Shown one piece after another: positions 50,218 to 58,977 of a DNA stretch of 64,000 bases (positions are counted from its first letter, which is position 1; each line of letters starts with the position of its first letter). This stretch comes from Mesorhizobium loti R88b (GTDB taxonomy: Bacteria > Pseudomonadota > Alphaproteobacteria > Rhizobiales > Rhizobiaceae), in NCBI RefSeq assembly GCF_013170845.1, contig NZ_CP033367.1:2915001-2979000 (forward strand), in the 5' to 3' direction. Under the pieces are notes generated by a model that was given only the letters and a program-made list of their open reading frames with translations, had not been told where the DNA came from and ran no database searches. A program made the position numbers and the translations under genes.

Positions 50218-51402
50218 ATGCAATGGAAATCCAGCCTGGTGGCAGTGGCCTTCGCGGGCGTGAGTCTTGCCGCCATGGCCGGGACGGCATCCGCCGCCGG
50301 CCCGACCTGCAAGGACGGAACGATCAAGGTCGGCGCGGTCTCGACCATCACCGGCCCCGCTGATTTCAGCGAGGTGCCAAAGGCGACGCAGGCGGCGTTC
50401 GATGCCGTCAACGCCGCCGGCGGCATCAATGGCTGCAAGATCGATTACACGATCGCCGACGACAAGGCGGATCCTGCGGTCGCGGCGCAGGCCGCGCGCG
50501 ACCTGATCGACAACAAGGAAGCGGTGGCGCTGGTCGGCTCCGGCAGCCTGCTCGACTGCGCGGTCAATTCCGCCACCTACAGCCGCAAGAAGGTCCTGTC
50601 CGTGCAAGGCCTCGGCGTCGACGCCGCCTGCTTCTCCTCGCCCAATGTGGCGCCGGTCAATGTCGGCCCCTACACGCTCTCCACCGCGATGGCCTACTAC
50701 GCCACCAACCAGCTGAAGAGCGAAAAACTGTGCGCCTTCTTCATCATCATCGGCGGCACGCAGGAGGCCTACAAGAAGGCGATCGAGAACTGGGAGAAAA
50801 TCTCAGGCAAAAAGATCCACCTCATCGACCTGACGCTGCCCTTCCAGGGCGACCTCACGCCCTATGTCATCAAGGCGCGCGATGCTGGCTGCGACGCGGT
50901 GCTGACCAACCAGGTCGAGCCGCAAGTGGTGCAGCTGATCAAGACCGTCGATGCGCAGAAGATCACAGGCATCAAATGGCTGTTCCTGGCGCCCGGCTAC
51001 ACCGAGCAAGTCGCCTCGGCATTGGCCGACACCAAGCAGCCGATCTATGTCGGCACCGAATGGGAGCCCTTCACCGAGAAGAGCTCGCCCGCCAACGCGC
51101 AATGGGCGGCCGACATGCAGAAGGCCGGCCGGCCGCTGACCGCCTTCTCGCAAGGCGGCTATCTCGCCGCCCAGCTGTTCCTGAAAGTGGTGGCGTCGAT
51201 CGATGGCGAGGTGACGCGCGAGAGCGTGACCAAGGCGCTGCACGAGATGCAGCCGATCACCAATCCGCTCGCCGGCAGCCCTTATGTCTTTGGCACAGCC
51301 AAGGTCCATTCGCCGATGCAGGCGACCAAGGTGATGAGACTGGAAAAGGGCGCCTGGACCGTCGAGACGCCGGACTGGGTCGTGCTGCCGCGGGCCAAGT
51401 AA
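50218..51402 (+). CDS. Periplasmic substrate-binding protein, Liv-type ABC importer
   Basis: A 394-residue protein with signal peptide (SSLVAVAFAGVSLAAMAGTASAA) and the Peripla_BP_6 (amino acid-binding, LivJ-like) fold: GTIKVGAVSTITGPADFSEV, AAFDAVNAAGGINGCKIDY, KAIENWEKISGKKIHLIDLT. Two Cys pairs are possible (C in GPTCKDG, INGCKID). It would bind an amide or amino acid derivative. ATG 50218 follows GGGGAG. It starts a five-gene importer set with permease, permease-ATPase fusion and ATPase genes. Confidence 0.92.
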   Translation: MQWKSSLVAVAFAGVSLAAMAGTASAAGPTCKDGTIKVGAVSTITGPADFSEVPKATQAAFDAVNAAGGINGCKIDYTIADDKADPAVAAQAARDLIDNKEAVALVGSGSLLDCAVNSATYSRKKVLSVQGLGVDAACFSSPNVAPVNVGPYTLSTAMAYYATNQLKSEKLCAFFIIIGGTQEAYKKAIENWEKISGKKIHLIDLTLPFQGDLTPYVIKARDAGCDAVLTNQVEPQVVQLIKTVDAQKITGIKWLFLAPGYTEQVASALADTKQPIYVGTEWEPFTEKSSPANAQWAADMQKAGRPLTAFSQGGYLAAQLFLKVVASIDGEVTRESVTKALHEMQPITNPLAGSPYVFGTAKVHSPMQATKVMRLEKGAWTVETPDWVVLPRAK

Positions 51403-51524
51403 GTCCTCCCGGGGCGTTGGCGCCGCTCCTCATCTGCCTGCTGGCGTCCAGGACAATGAGGGCGGCGCCGACTTCGGGAAAAAATTCGGCTCGAAGCCTG
51501 CCATTTCTCCAACCGGGATAACCA

Positions 51525-52394
51525 ATGAACGCATTGCTTACATCCGCCGTGGCGGGGCTGACAGCCGGAGGCACCTATGCCTTGCTCGGCGTCTGCGCCG
51601 TCTTCACCTACCGGCTGGTCGCCGTGGTCAATTTCACCGGGGCGGCGATCGGCACGGCAGGGACCTTCGTGCTGTTCGCGCTTTATGAAGCCGGTTTCCC
51701 GCTCTGGCCCTCGGTGCTGGCCGGCATCGCGGCCAGCACGGTGGTGGGCGTCGCCATCGGCTTTATCATGACGCGGTGGTTCGGCGAGGCCAGCGCCTCG
51801 ACCAAGGCGGCGGTCACCGTGGCTTTGCTGGTCGGCATCATCGCCATCGGGCTGCGGCTCACCGGCGGCCAGCATCCGCACAACATGCCGGAGCTGTTTC
51901 CCGGCTCCGCCTTCCGCCTGGCCGGCGTGGAGGTGACCATCGCCTCGGTGCTGACCATCGGGCTGGCTGCGCTGTTCACCGTTCTCGCCGACCTCTTCCT
52001 CAACACCACCAAGGTCGGGCTGAATCTGCGCGCGCTGGCCGACAGGCCAATGGCCGCCGAACTGCTCGGCATCCGCGTGCAGCTCCTGTCGCTGCTGGTC
52101 TGGGGCATGACCGGCGCTTTCACCACCTTCGCGCTGATGATCATCGCGCCGCAGCGCTCGCCAAATTTCATGACGCTCAGCCTGCTCGTCGTGCCGGCCC
52201 TTGCGGCAGCCCTTGTCGGGCTGTTTCGCAGTTTCTGGCGCACGCTCGCCGGTGGTATCGGGCTTGGCCTGGTCGAAGGCATGGCAAGCTCGGTCGACAG
52301 CATCAGCCAGTATCGCAGCGCCATCCCATTTCTGGTCGTGCTTGCCGTTCTCTTGTGGTCGCAGCGGGAGGCTCGTTGGGATGAAGCGCGCTAG
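51525..52394 (+). CDS. LivH-type ABC permease
   Basis: A 289-residue inner-membrane protein with about eight hydrophobic segments, for example LLTSAVAGLTAGGTYALLGVC, VVGVAIGFIMT and LTIGLAALFTVLADLF. The GLNLRALADRPMAAELLGI stretch is the family's ATPase-contact loop. It overlaps the next gene by 14 bp. It is a half permease that pairs with the LivM-like domain of the fusion protein. Confidence 0.9.
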   Translation: MNALLTSAVAGLTAGGTYALLGVCAVFTYRLVAVVNFTGAAIGTAGTFVLFALYEAGFPLWPSVLAGIAASTVVGVAIGFIMTRWFGEASASTKAAVTVALLVGIIAIGLRLTGGQHPHNMPELFPGSAFRLAGVEVTIASVLTIGLAALFTVLADLFLNTTKVGLNLRALADRPMAAELLGIRVQLLSLLVWGMTGAFTTFALMIIAPQRSPNFMTLSLLVVPALAAALVGLFRSFWRTLAGGIGLGLVEGMASSVDSISQYRSAIPFLVVLAVLLWSQREARWDEAR

Positions 52395-54096
52395 TCTGAA
52401 AGCTTCGCTGATCGTCATCATCGCGGCGATTGTCCTTGGCGGCGTCATTGCCGGCCTGCTACCGTCCTACTGGGTGTTTTTGGCGACTTCGGTGCTGATC
52501 ACCGGCGTCGCGCTGCAGAGCCTCGGCCTCGTCGCCGGGCGCACCGGCATGATCGCGCTTTGCCAGATGTCGTTTGCCGGCGTCGGCGCCTGGACGGTCG
52601 GCTATCTCAACCTCGCCGAGGCGCCGGGCGGGCTGGCCGTGTGGATCCTCATCGGCGGACTGGCGGCGGTACCGCTCGGCGTTGCCATCGGCCTACCGGC
52701 GCTCAGGCTGCGCGGCATCAACCTCGCCATCGTCACGCTGTCCTTCGCCACCGCCTTCGACACCATCCTGGCGACCATGACCTATCCCGGCCAGACCGAT
52801 TTCCTGCAGGTGCCCCGGCCGGAATTGTTCGACAGCGACGAGGGCTATTTCGTCTTCGTGCTGCTGTTCTACGTCGCCGTCGCGGTGACACTCGAAGTGC
52901 TCAGCCGCTCGCGGCTTGGCGCGTCGTGGCTCGCCGTGCGCCATTCCGAACGCGCGGCGGCCGCGCACGGCGTCAGCATCGCCACCGCCAAGCTGTCGGC
53001 CTTCGCCATCTCGGCTTTCATCGCCGGCATTTCCGGCGGCCTGCTCGCCGGCTATCTCGGCACGCTGGTCTCGGAAAACTTTGGCATGATGCAATCGCTG
53101 TCGCTCTATGCGGTGGCGGTCATGACCGGCGCGCATTTCGCCGAGGGCGCGATCATCGGCGGCTTGCTGGTGGTGATGTTCCCGGAAATCCTGCGCCGGC
53201 TCGATCTGCCGCAGGATATCGGCAATGTGCTGTTCGCCATCGGCGCCACGCAGGCGCTGTCGACGGGCGAGACGATGAGCGAGACTTTTCGCCGGCAGTT
53301 GCGCAAGCTGATGCCGGCACGCGTCAGGGCGGCCGCCTCGGCGCCGGCAAGCGATTTGCCGAGCCCGGTCAGCCGTGCCGCTGGTCCGGCGCTCAGCATT
53401 GACAAGCTCACCGTGCGCTATGGCAGCGTGGTGGCGCTCGACGGCGTCAGCCTGACGGTCGCCGCCGGCACGGTCGCCGGGCTGATCGGCCCGAATGGCG
53501 CGGGCAAGTCGACCTTCATCGACGCCGTCGCCGGCTTCCTGTCGAGCTATGAGGGCAGCATCCGGCTGGGCGGCAAGCCGCTCGAAGGCATGCCGGCGCA
53601 TCTGCGTGCTCGCGCCGGCTTGCGCCGCACCTGGCAGACCAACCGCATCGCACCGGAACTCACCGTCGGCGGCTATCTGGCGCTCGCGGCCAAGGGCCTG
53701 TCGGCGAGCGAGACCCGGGCGATCCTCGGCTGGCTCGATTGTCCCGATCCAGACACGCTGGTGGTCTCGGTCGATGCCGGTACAAGGCGACTGCTCGACG
53801 TTGCCGGCGTGGTGGCGGCACGGCCGGCGGTGGTGCTGCTCGATGAGCCTGCCGCCGGCCAGTCGCATGAGGAGAGCGTGCGGTTGGGGCAGCGCATCGC
53901 CGAAATCCCAAAACTGTTCGGCTCGGCGGTGCTTCTGGTCGAGCACGACATGGATCTGGTGCGGGCGGTGTGCTCCGAGGTCACCGTACTCGATTTCGGT
54001 CGTGTCATTGCCTCCGGGCCGCCGGCCAAGGTGCTCGACCAGGGTTCGGTGAAGAAGGCCTATCTCGGGATCGAGGAAGAGAGCGTGGCGGCATGA
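52381..54096 (+). CDS. LivM permease fused to LivG-like ATPase
   Basis: A 571-residue fusion. Residues 1-310 are a LivM-type permease (about eight helices, GRTGMIALCQMSFAGVGAW; HSERAAAAHGVSIATAKLSAF is the ATPase-contact loop). Residues 335-571 are an ABC ATPase: Walker A GLIGPNGAGKST, Walker B AVVLLDEPAAG and switch His in VLLVEHDMDL are intact. The ABC signature is not recognisable: where LS-G-Q is expected the sequence is VSVDAGTRRLL, which is highly unusual for a LivG. ATG 52381 follows the coupled LivH stop. A permease-ATPase fusion is seen in some alphaproteobacterial Liv systems. Confidence 0.88.
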   Translation: MKRASLKASLIVIIAAIVLGGVIAGLLPSYWVFLATSVLITGVALQSLGLVAGRTGMIALCQMSFAGVGAWTVGYLNLAEAPGGLAVWILIGGLAAVPLGVAIGLPALRLRGINLAIVTLSFATAFDTILATMTYPGQTDFLQVPRPELFDSDEGYFVFVLLFYVAVAVTLEVLSRSRLGASWLAVRHSERAAAAHGVSIATAKLSAFAISAFIAGISGGLLAGYLGTLVSENFGMMQSLSLYAVAVMTGAHFAEGAIIGGLLVVMFPEILRRLDLPQDIGNVLFAIGATQALSTGETMSETFRRQLRKLMPARVRAAASAPASDLPSPVSRAAGPALSIDKLTVRYGSVVALDGVSLTVAAGTVAGLIGPNGAGKSTFIDAVAGFLSSYEGSIRLGGKPLEGMPAHLRARAGLRRTWQTNRIAPELTVGGYLALAAKGLSASETRAILGWLDCPDPDTLVVSVDAGTRRLLDVAGVVAARPAVVLLDEPAAGQSHEESVRLGQRIAEIPKLFGSAVLLVEHDMDLVRAVCSEVTVLDFGRVIASGPPAKVLDQGSVKKAYLGIEEESVAA

Positions 54097-54785
54097 GCAA
54101 GCTCGTCGTTTCCAACCTGTCGATCAACCGCGCCGAATTGCCCGTCGTGTCGTCGCTCGATATTGCGGTCGAAAGCGGCGCCATCAGCGTCGTGCTCGGC
54201 GCCAATGGTGCGGGCAAGACAACGCTGCTCGAAGGCTTGTCGGGCATCATCCCGGTTGCCGGCGGCTCGATCGAAATCGATGGCCGCGAGATCCAGAAGG
54301 CGCGGCCGGGCGTGCGCTCGCGCGAAGGCCTCGCTCATGTCGAGCAGGGCCGCACCGTGTTCAGGCAGCTCACCACGGAGGAGAATCTTCGGGTGAGCCT
54401 GCACTCGGGTTCGGACTTGGCCGAGGCCTATGCGCTGTTTCCCGAACTGTTGCAGCGCCGGACGGTGAAGGCGAGCCTCTTGTCGGGCGGCGAGCAGCAG
54501 ATGCTGGTCATTGCTCGTGCACTGCTGACGCGGCCCAAGGTGCTTTTGATCGACGAGATGTCGGCTGGCCTGGCGCCGGTCATCGTGACGCGGCTGATGA
54601 GCGCGGTGCGCAAGCTTGCAGACAATGGGCTCGCGGTGCTGCTGGTCGAGCAGTTTGCCGCACTCGCATTGTCGATCGGCAACCGCGCCTATGTCATGCG
54701 GCGCGGCCGCGTCGTCCATGACGGCGATTGCCTGAAGCTGCTGAAATCGCCTGACGAACTGCACCGGCTCTATCTCGGGGGATAG
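54093..54785 (+). CDS. LivF-type ABC ATPase
   Basis: A 230-residue ATPase. Walker A LGANGAGKTT, signature LLSGGEQQMLVIARAL, Walker B VLLIDEMSAGLAP and switch region VLLVEQFAA are complete. It completes the Liv-type importer with the fused LivG domain, whose signature is degenerate, so in the heterodimer this subunit would supply the intact signature. It overlaps the previous gene by 4 bp. Confidence 0.92.
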   Translation: MSKLVVSNLSINRAELPVVSSLDIAVESGAISVVLGANGAGKTTLLEGLSGIIPVAGGSIEIDGREIQKARPGVRSREGLAHVEQGRTVFRQLTTEENLRVSLHSGSDLAEAYALFPELLQRRTVKASLLSGGEQQMLVIARALLTRPKVLLIDEMSAGLAPVIVTRLMSAVRKLADNGLAVLLVEQFAALALSIGNRAYVMRRGRVVHDGDCLKLLKSPDELHRLYLGG

Positions 54786-54792
54786 GGCTCGA

Positions 54793-56604
54793 TCAGGCAG
54801 CGCGTTTCCAGCAGGCGATGAAATGGCCGGCTTCAACCTCCTGGGCGACTGGTTCGGCCTTGAGGCAGCCGGCGTCAGCCAGGGGGCAACGGCCGGCGAA
54901 GGCGCAGCCGCCGGGGGCGGCTTCGATGACGGGTTGCGCTTCGGCCAGGGTCGCGGCCTGCCCATCGTTCGAGGACGCGGCAAGCAGCATCTGCGTGTAG
55001 GGGTGGTTGGGGCCGGCAAAGATCTGGTCGGAGGAACCGGTCTCGACCAGGCGGCCGCGATAGAGCACGCCGATGCGGTCGGCCATGTAGCGCACGACCC
55101 TCAGATCATGGCTGATGAAGAGGTAGGCGGTGTCCTGCTTGCGCTGGAGATCGTTGAGCAGGTTGAGCACCGTCGCCTGCACCGAGACGTCGAGCGCCGA
55201 GGTCGGCTCGTCCAGCACGACCAGCCTCGGCAGGCCGGCGAAGGCACGCGCGATGGCCGTGCGCTGGCGCTGGCCGCCGGACAGCGTTCCGGGCTTCTGC
55301 TCAGCCGTTGTGCGCGCGAGCCGGACCGAGGCCAAGAGGTCGCCGACGCGCTGCGGCACCGCGCGGCGCGGCAGGCCGGCCAGCCGCCGCAGCGGGCGGC
55401 CGAGGATGCGGCTTATGCGCTGGCGCGGGTTGAGCGTACGGTCCGGCGACTGGAACACCATCTGCACGTCGCGCCGTTCGCTGTGGTGGCGCCGCTCGAC
55501 CAGCGGTGCGACCGTCTTGCCGAACAGCTCGACCGTACCCGCGGTCGGCGGCTGCAGGCCGGTGACGATGCGGGCCAGCGTCGACTTTCCGGAGCCGGAC
55601 TCGCCGATCAGCCCATAGGTCTCGCCGCTGGCGATGTCGAGGTCGATGCCGTGCAGCACCGGCTGGCCGCCAAAGGATTGTTTGATGCCCCGGCACGAGA
55701 CGGCGATGTCGCGCTGCCGCGCGGGCAGGGCGTTCTCCTCGCTCTCGACGGCGGGCGCGTCCGAAGTGAGGTCGATGGGGCTCGCATCCTCGGCCAGCCT
55801 GCCGTCGCGCTTGGTGCGGTTGAGCGTCGGAATGGCGGCGACCAGCGCCTTTGTGTAGGCGTGGCGCGGATTGTCGAACACATCTGTGGCGGCGCCGGTT
55901 TCGACAATCGAGCCCGCCTGCATCACCGAGACCCGGTCGCAGGAGCGGCGGATCAGGTTGATGTCGTGGCTGATCAAAAGGATCGAGGTGCGGTGCTCGC
56001 GGCGCAGATCGTCGAGGATGGCGATGATTTCGGATTGCACGCTGGCATCGAGCGCCGTGGTCGGCTCGTCCATCACCAGCAGCGACGGGTCGAGCGCGAT
56101 GGCAATGGCGATGTTGGCGCGCTGCTGCATGCCGCCCGACAATTCGTGCGGATAAAGCTGTAACACTCGTTCCGGGTTGGCGACGCGGACGCGGCCGAGC
56201 AGTTGTGCCGCGCGCGCGGACGCATCGTCGTGATGCATCGGGCGGTGGCGCAGGATCGTCTCGGTGATCTGGCCGCCAATGGTCATGCTCGGGTTCAGCG
56301 CCGAGCCCGGATGCTGGTAGACGGCGGCGATGCGGTCGCCGCGCAGCCGGCGCAGTTCGTTGGTCGAGAGGTCGCGGATCTCGCGGTTCTCGAAGGCCAG
56401 TTGCGCGGCTTCGACGCGGGCATGGTTGGGCAGGTAGCGCAGCACCGCCAGCGCCACCGAGCTTTTGCCCGAGCCGGACTCGCCAACCAACCCGAGCGCT
56501 TCACCCTGGCCGATCTCAAGCGAGATGTCATCGACCGCGCGAAGGATGCTTCTGGCACCCCGGTAGGACACGGAGAGGTGCTCGACGTTTAGAACCGAAG
56601 ACAT
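54793..56604 (-). CDS. Fused DppD-DppF-type oligopeptide ABC ATPase
   Basis: A 603-residue protein with two ATPase domains. First (5-260): GLVGESGSGKSS, HELSGGMQQRANIAIAI, LLVMDEPTTALD. Second (320-590): GLIGESGSGKST, LSGGQRQRTAIARAF, LVVLDEPTSALD, and a C-terminal CAFAGRCPLADAGCLKAEP Cys-containing tail typical of DppD/F. It would power a dipeptide-type importer whose permeases and binding protein are encoded divergently at 58978-62479, with a monooxygenase first. It converges on the LivF gene with a 7-bp gap. ATG 56604 is preferred over the upstream in-frame ATG. Confidence 0.93.
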   Translation of the reverse strand: MSSVLNVEHLSVSYRGARSILRAVDDISLEIGQGEALGLVGESGSGKSSVALAVLRYLPNHARVEAAQLAFENREIRDLSTNELRRLRGDRIAAVYQHPGSALNPSMTIGGQITETILRHRPMHHDDASARAAQLLGRVRVANPERVLQLYPHELSGGMQQRANIAIAIALDPSLLVMDEPTTALDASVQSEIIAILDDLRREHRTSILLISHDINLIRRSCDRVSVMQAGSIVETGAATDVFDNPRHAYTKALVAAIPTLNRTKRDGRLAEDASPIDLTSDAPAVESEENALPARQRDIAVSCRGIKQSFGGQPVLHGIDLDIASGETYGLIGESGSGKSTLARIVTGLQPPTAGTVELFGKTVAPLVERRHHSERRDVQMVFQSPDRTLNPRQRISRILGRPLRRLAGLPRRAVPQRVGDLLASVRLARTTAEQKPGTLSGGQRQRTAIARAFAGLPRLVVLDEPTSALDVSVQATVLNLLNDLQRKQDTAYLFISHDLRVVRYMADRIGVLYRGRLVETGSSDQIFAGPNHPYTQMLLAASSNDGQAATLAEAQPVIEAAPGGCAFAGRCPLADAGCLKAEPVAQEVEAGHFIACWKRAA

Positions 56605-56798
56605 GAATGACCTGAAACCACTTTCTGCGCGGGCCGCGATCAAGGGTAATCGCTTCCGCTTTCACAGGGAACAATCTCTATAAAATTACTCGAATTAAAC
56701 GTGAGCGCAATCTAACTTTCGAGAACAGGACGATTTTCGGAGCACGGCAACAAGCCGCCGTGCCAGCGGTTTTCCGCATCCGCAGGGAAGGGACTTTG

Positions 56799-58151
56799 AT
56801 GTCGCACATGATCCTCAGCGCGTTCTTCTTCAACCCGCAGGGCGACCACCGCATGTCGTGGCGCCATCCTCGTGCGCCGGGGCGGGAAGTGCTCGATTTC
56901 GACTATTACCGCGAGCTGGTGCAGGCGGCCGAGCGGGCCAGGATCGACACCATCTTCGTCGCCGACCACGTGTCGATCTGGGATTCGGTCAAGAGCGGCG
57001 TCGCGCACTACGCCAATGCCCGCCTCGAGCCGCTGACGCTGTTGTCGGCGCTGGCCGGCGTGACCAGGCATATCGGCCTCATCACCACGGCGTCGAGCTC
57101 CTACAGCGAGCCCTACAATGTGGCGCGCATGTTCGCCTCGCTTGACCATATCAGCAAGGGCAGGGCGTCGTGGAACGTCGTCACCTCGGCGATGGACGAG
57201 GAGGCGCGCAATTTCGGCCGCGACGGCAATATCGAACACGCCTTCCGCTATGAGCGGGCCGGCGAGTTCCTCGATATCGTCAAGGCGCTGTGGGACAGCT
57301 GGGAAGACGAGTCGCTCCTGATCGACAAGGAGACGGGCTATTTCGCCGACCCCGACAAGGTCCATCCGATCGAGCACAAGGGCAAGCATTTCAAGGTGCG
57401 CGGGCCGCTCAACGTGTCGCGGCCGCCGCAGGGCCATCCGCTGATCGTCCAGGCAGGCTCGTCCGAGGACGGCAAGAATTTTGCGACTGCCCAGGCCGAT
57501 GCGCATTTCGCCATCTACAGCACCAGGGAAGACGGCATCAAATATCGGCAGGACATCAACGACCGGCTGGCGCGCCACGGCAGGCGGCCGGAGAGCTTCA
57601 AGATCCTGCCCGGCATCCTGCCGATCGTTGCCGCCTCCGAAGCCGAAGGCCGCGACAAGCAGGAGTATCTGCAAAGCCTGCTTCCCGACCAGGTCGGCAT
57701 CGACCTGTTGTCGAGCTGGAGCGGTCTCGACCTCGCGGCCTATCCGCCCGATGGCCCGCTGCCGGCGCTGCCCGACGAGAGCACCTTCAATGGCGGGCGC
57801 ACCTCGCTCAACCGCGTCAAGCAATGGTCGAAGCAGAATCTCAGCCTGCGCGAGATCGCCCGCAAGCTCGCCAACAGCGGCTCGGTGCCGACGGTTGCGG
57901 GCACGCCGAAGCAGATCGCCGACCAGCTCGAAGACTGGTTCGTCGCCGGTGCCGCCGACGGCTTCAACCTGATGTTCCCGCTGCTGCCGGAAGACTGGGT
58001 GAATTTCGCCGAGCAAGTGGTGCCGGAACTGCAGCGCCGCGGCCTGGTCCCGACCGAATACGCACCCGGCACCTTGCGCGACCGCTTCGGGCTTGCCCGC
58101 CCCGCCAACCGCTTTGCCGAGCAGCGCGCCAATGCGCGCGCCGTCTCGTGA
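56799..58151 (+). CDS. Luciferase-like flavin-dependent monooxygenase (NtaA/SnaA/DszA family)
   Basis: A 450-residue FMNH2-dependent oxygenase. The family start MILSAFFFNPQGDHRMSWRHP, TIFVADHV, GLITTASSSYSEPYNVARMF, ASWNVVTSAMDEEARNFG (substrate and flavin side) and PLIVQAGSSEDGKNFATAQADAHF are characteristic. It acts on organosulfur, nitrilotriacetate-like or other xenobiotic-type compounds by family. ATG 56799 follows AGGGAAGGGA. It leads an operon with a DUF427 protein and a Dpp-type importer, so the imported compound is probably its substrate. Confidence 0.9.
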   Translation: MSHMILSAFFFNPQGDHRMSWRHPRAPGREVLDFDYYRELVQAAERARIDTIFVADHVSIWDSVKSGVAHYANARLEPLTLLSALAGVTRHIGLITTASSSYSEPYNVARMFASLDHISKGRASWNVVTSAMDEEARNFGRDGNIEHAFRYERAGEFLDIVKALWDSWEDESLLIDKETGYFADPDKVHPIEHKGKHFKVRGPLNVSRPPQGHPLIVQAGSSEDGKNFATAQADAHFAIYSTREDGIKYRQDINDRLARHGRRPESFKILPGILPIVAASEAEGRDKQEYLQSLLPDQVGIDLLSSWSGLDLAAYPPDGPLPALPDESTFNGGRTSLNRVKQWSKQNLSLREIARKLANSGSVPTVAGTPKQIADQLEDWFVAGAADGFNLMFPLLPEDWVNFAEQVVPELQRRGLVPTEYAPGTLRDRFGLARPANRFAEQRANARAVS

Positions 58152-58161
58152 GGACCAAGCC

Positions 58162-58935
58162 ATGACCGCCGCGCCAAATCTCCAGCCCCGTGAAGCCACC
58201 GCTCCGCGTCTGATCAACGTGCTGCACAGCCCCAAGCGCATCCGCGTCAAATTCGGCGGCCGCACAATTGCCGACAGCCGCAATGTGCTGGTGCTGCGCT
58301 CCAACCATTTCCTGCCGATCTATTTCTTCCCGGCGTCCTCGGTCGATGCGTCGGTGCTGAAGCCGTCGCTGCATAAGGAGCCGCACGCCGTCGGCGGCGA
58401 GACCGCCTATTGGGACATCGACAGCGGCGACAAGCGCGCCGCCAACGCGGCGTGGTCGTTCACGGCACCGCCGGATGAAAATCTGGCGCCGCTGGCCGGC
58501 CGCATCGCCTTCACCTGGAAGGCGGTCGACCAATGGTTCGAGGAGGAAGAGGAAGTCTTCGTCCACGCCCGCGATCCCTATGCGCGCATCGACGTGCTGC
58601 AAAGCTCGAGCCATGTGCAGGTCTGGTTCGACGGCGAGATCATCGCCGACAGCAAGCGCCCGGTGCTGCTGTTCGAGACCCATCTGCCGACGCGTTTCTA
58701 CTTGCCTCAAGAGGATATCAGGCTGGAGCGGCTGACGGCGTCCAGTTCGACGACGCGATGTCCCTACAAGGGCATCGCCTCCTACTGGTCGGGTCTGTTG
58801 AACGACGGTTCGGTTCGTCCCGACATCGCCTGGAGCTACCGCGACCCGATCGACGAAATGCCTAGGATCAAAGGCCTGATCGCCTTTTATCCGCAAGCGG
58901 TCGACCGCATCCATCTCGACGGCCAGCCGGCCTGA
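58162..58935 (+). CDS. Tandem DUF427 protein
   Basis: A 257-residue protein with two DUF427 repeats, ~20-130 and ~135-240: RIRVKFGGRTIADSRNVLVLRSNHFLPIYFFP (first) and HVQVWFDGEIIADSKRPVLLFETHLPTRFYLP (second). Each has the same strand pattern and a following Tyr/Trp-rich part (AYWDIDSGDKRAANAAWSF and SYWSGLLNDGSVRPDIAWSY). The family function is unknown. It lies 10 bp after the monooxygenase gene in the same operon. Confidence 0.88.
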   Translation: MTAAPNLQPREATAPRLINVLHSPKRIRVKFGGRTIADSRNVLVLRSNHFLPIYFFPASSVDASVLKPSLHKEPHAVGGETAYWDIDSGDKRAANAAWSFTAPPDENLAPLAGRIAFTWKAVDQWFEEEEEVFVHARDPYARIDVLQSSSHVQVWFDGEIIADSKRPVLLFETHLPTRFYLPQEDIRLERLTASSSTTRCPYKGIASYWSGLLNDGSVRPDIAWSYRDPIDEMPRIKGLIAFYPQAVDRIHLDGQPA

Positions 58936-58977
58936 CGGCGGCTTTTCCCCAATCCTCCCATTCATCAGAGAGAAAAA

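Noticed and set aside
54823..56163. Long plus-strand open frame opposite the fused DppD-DppF gene
   Set aside because: Repetitive Arg/Ala/Asp composition, no motifs, and complete overlap with a clear ATPase gene.
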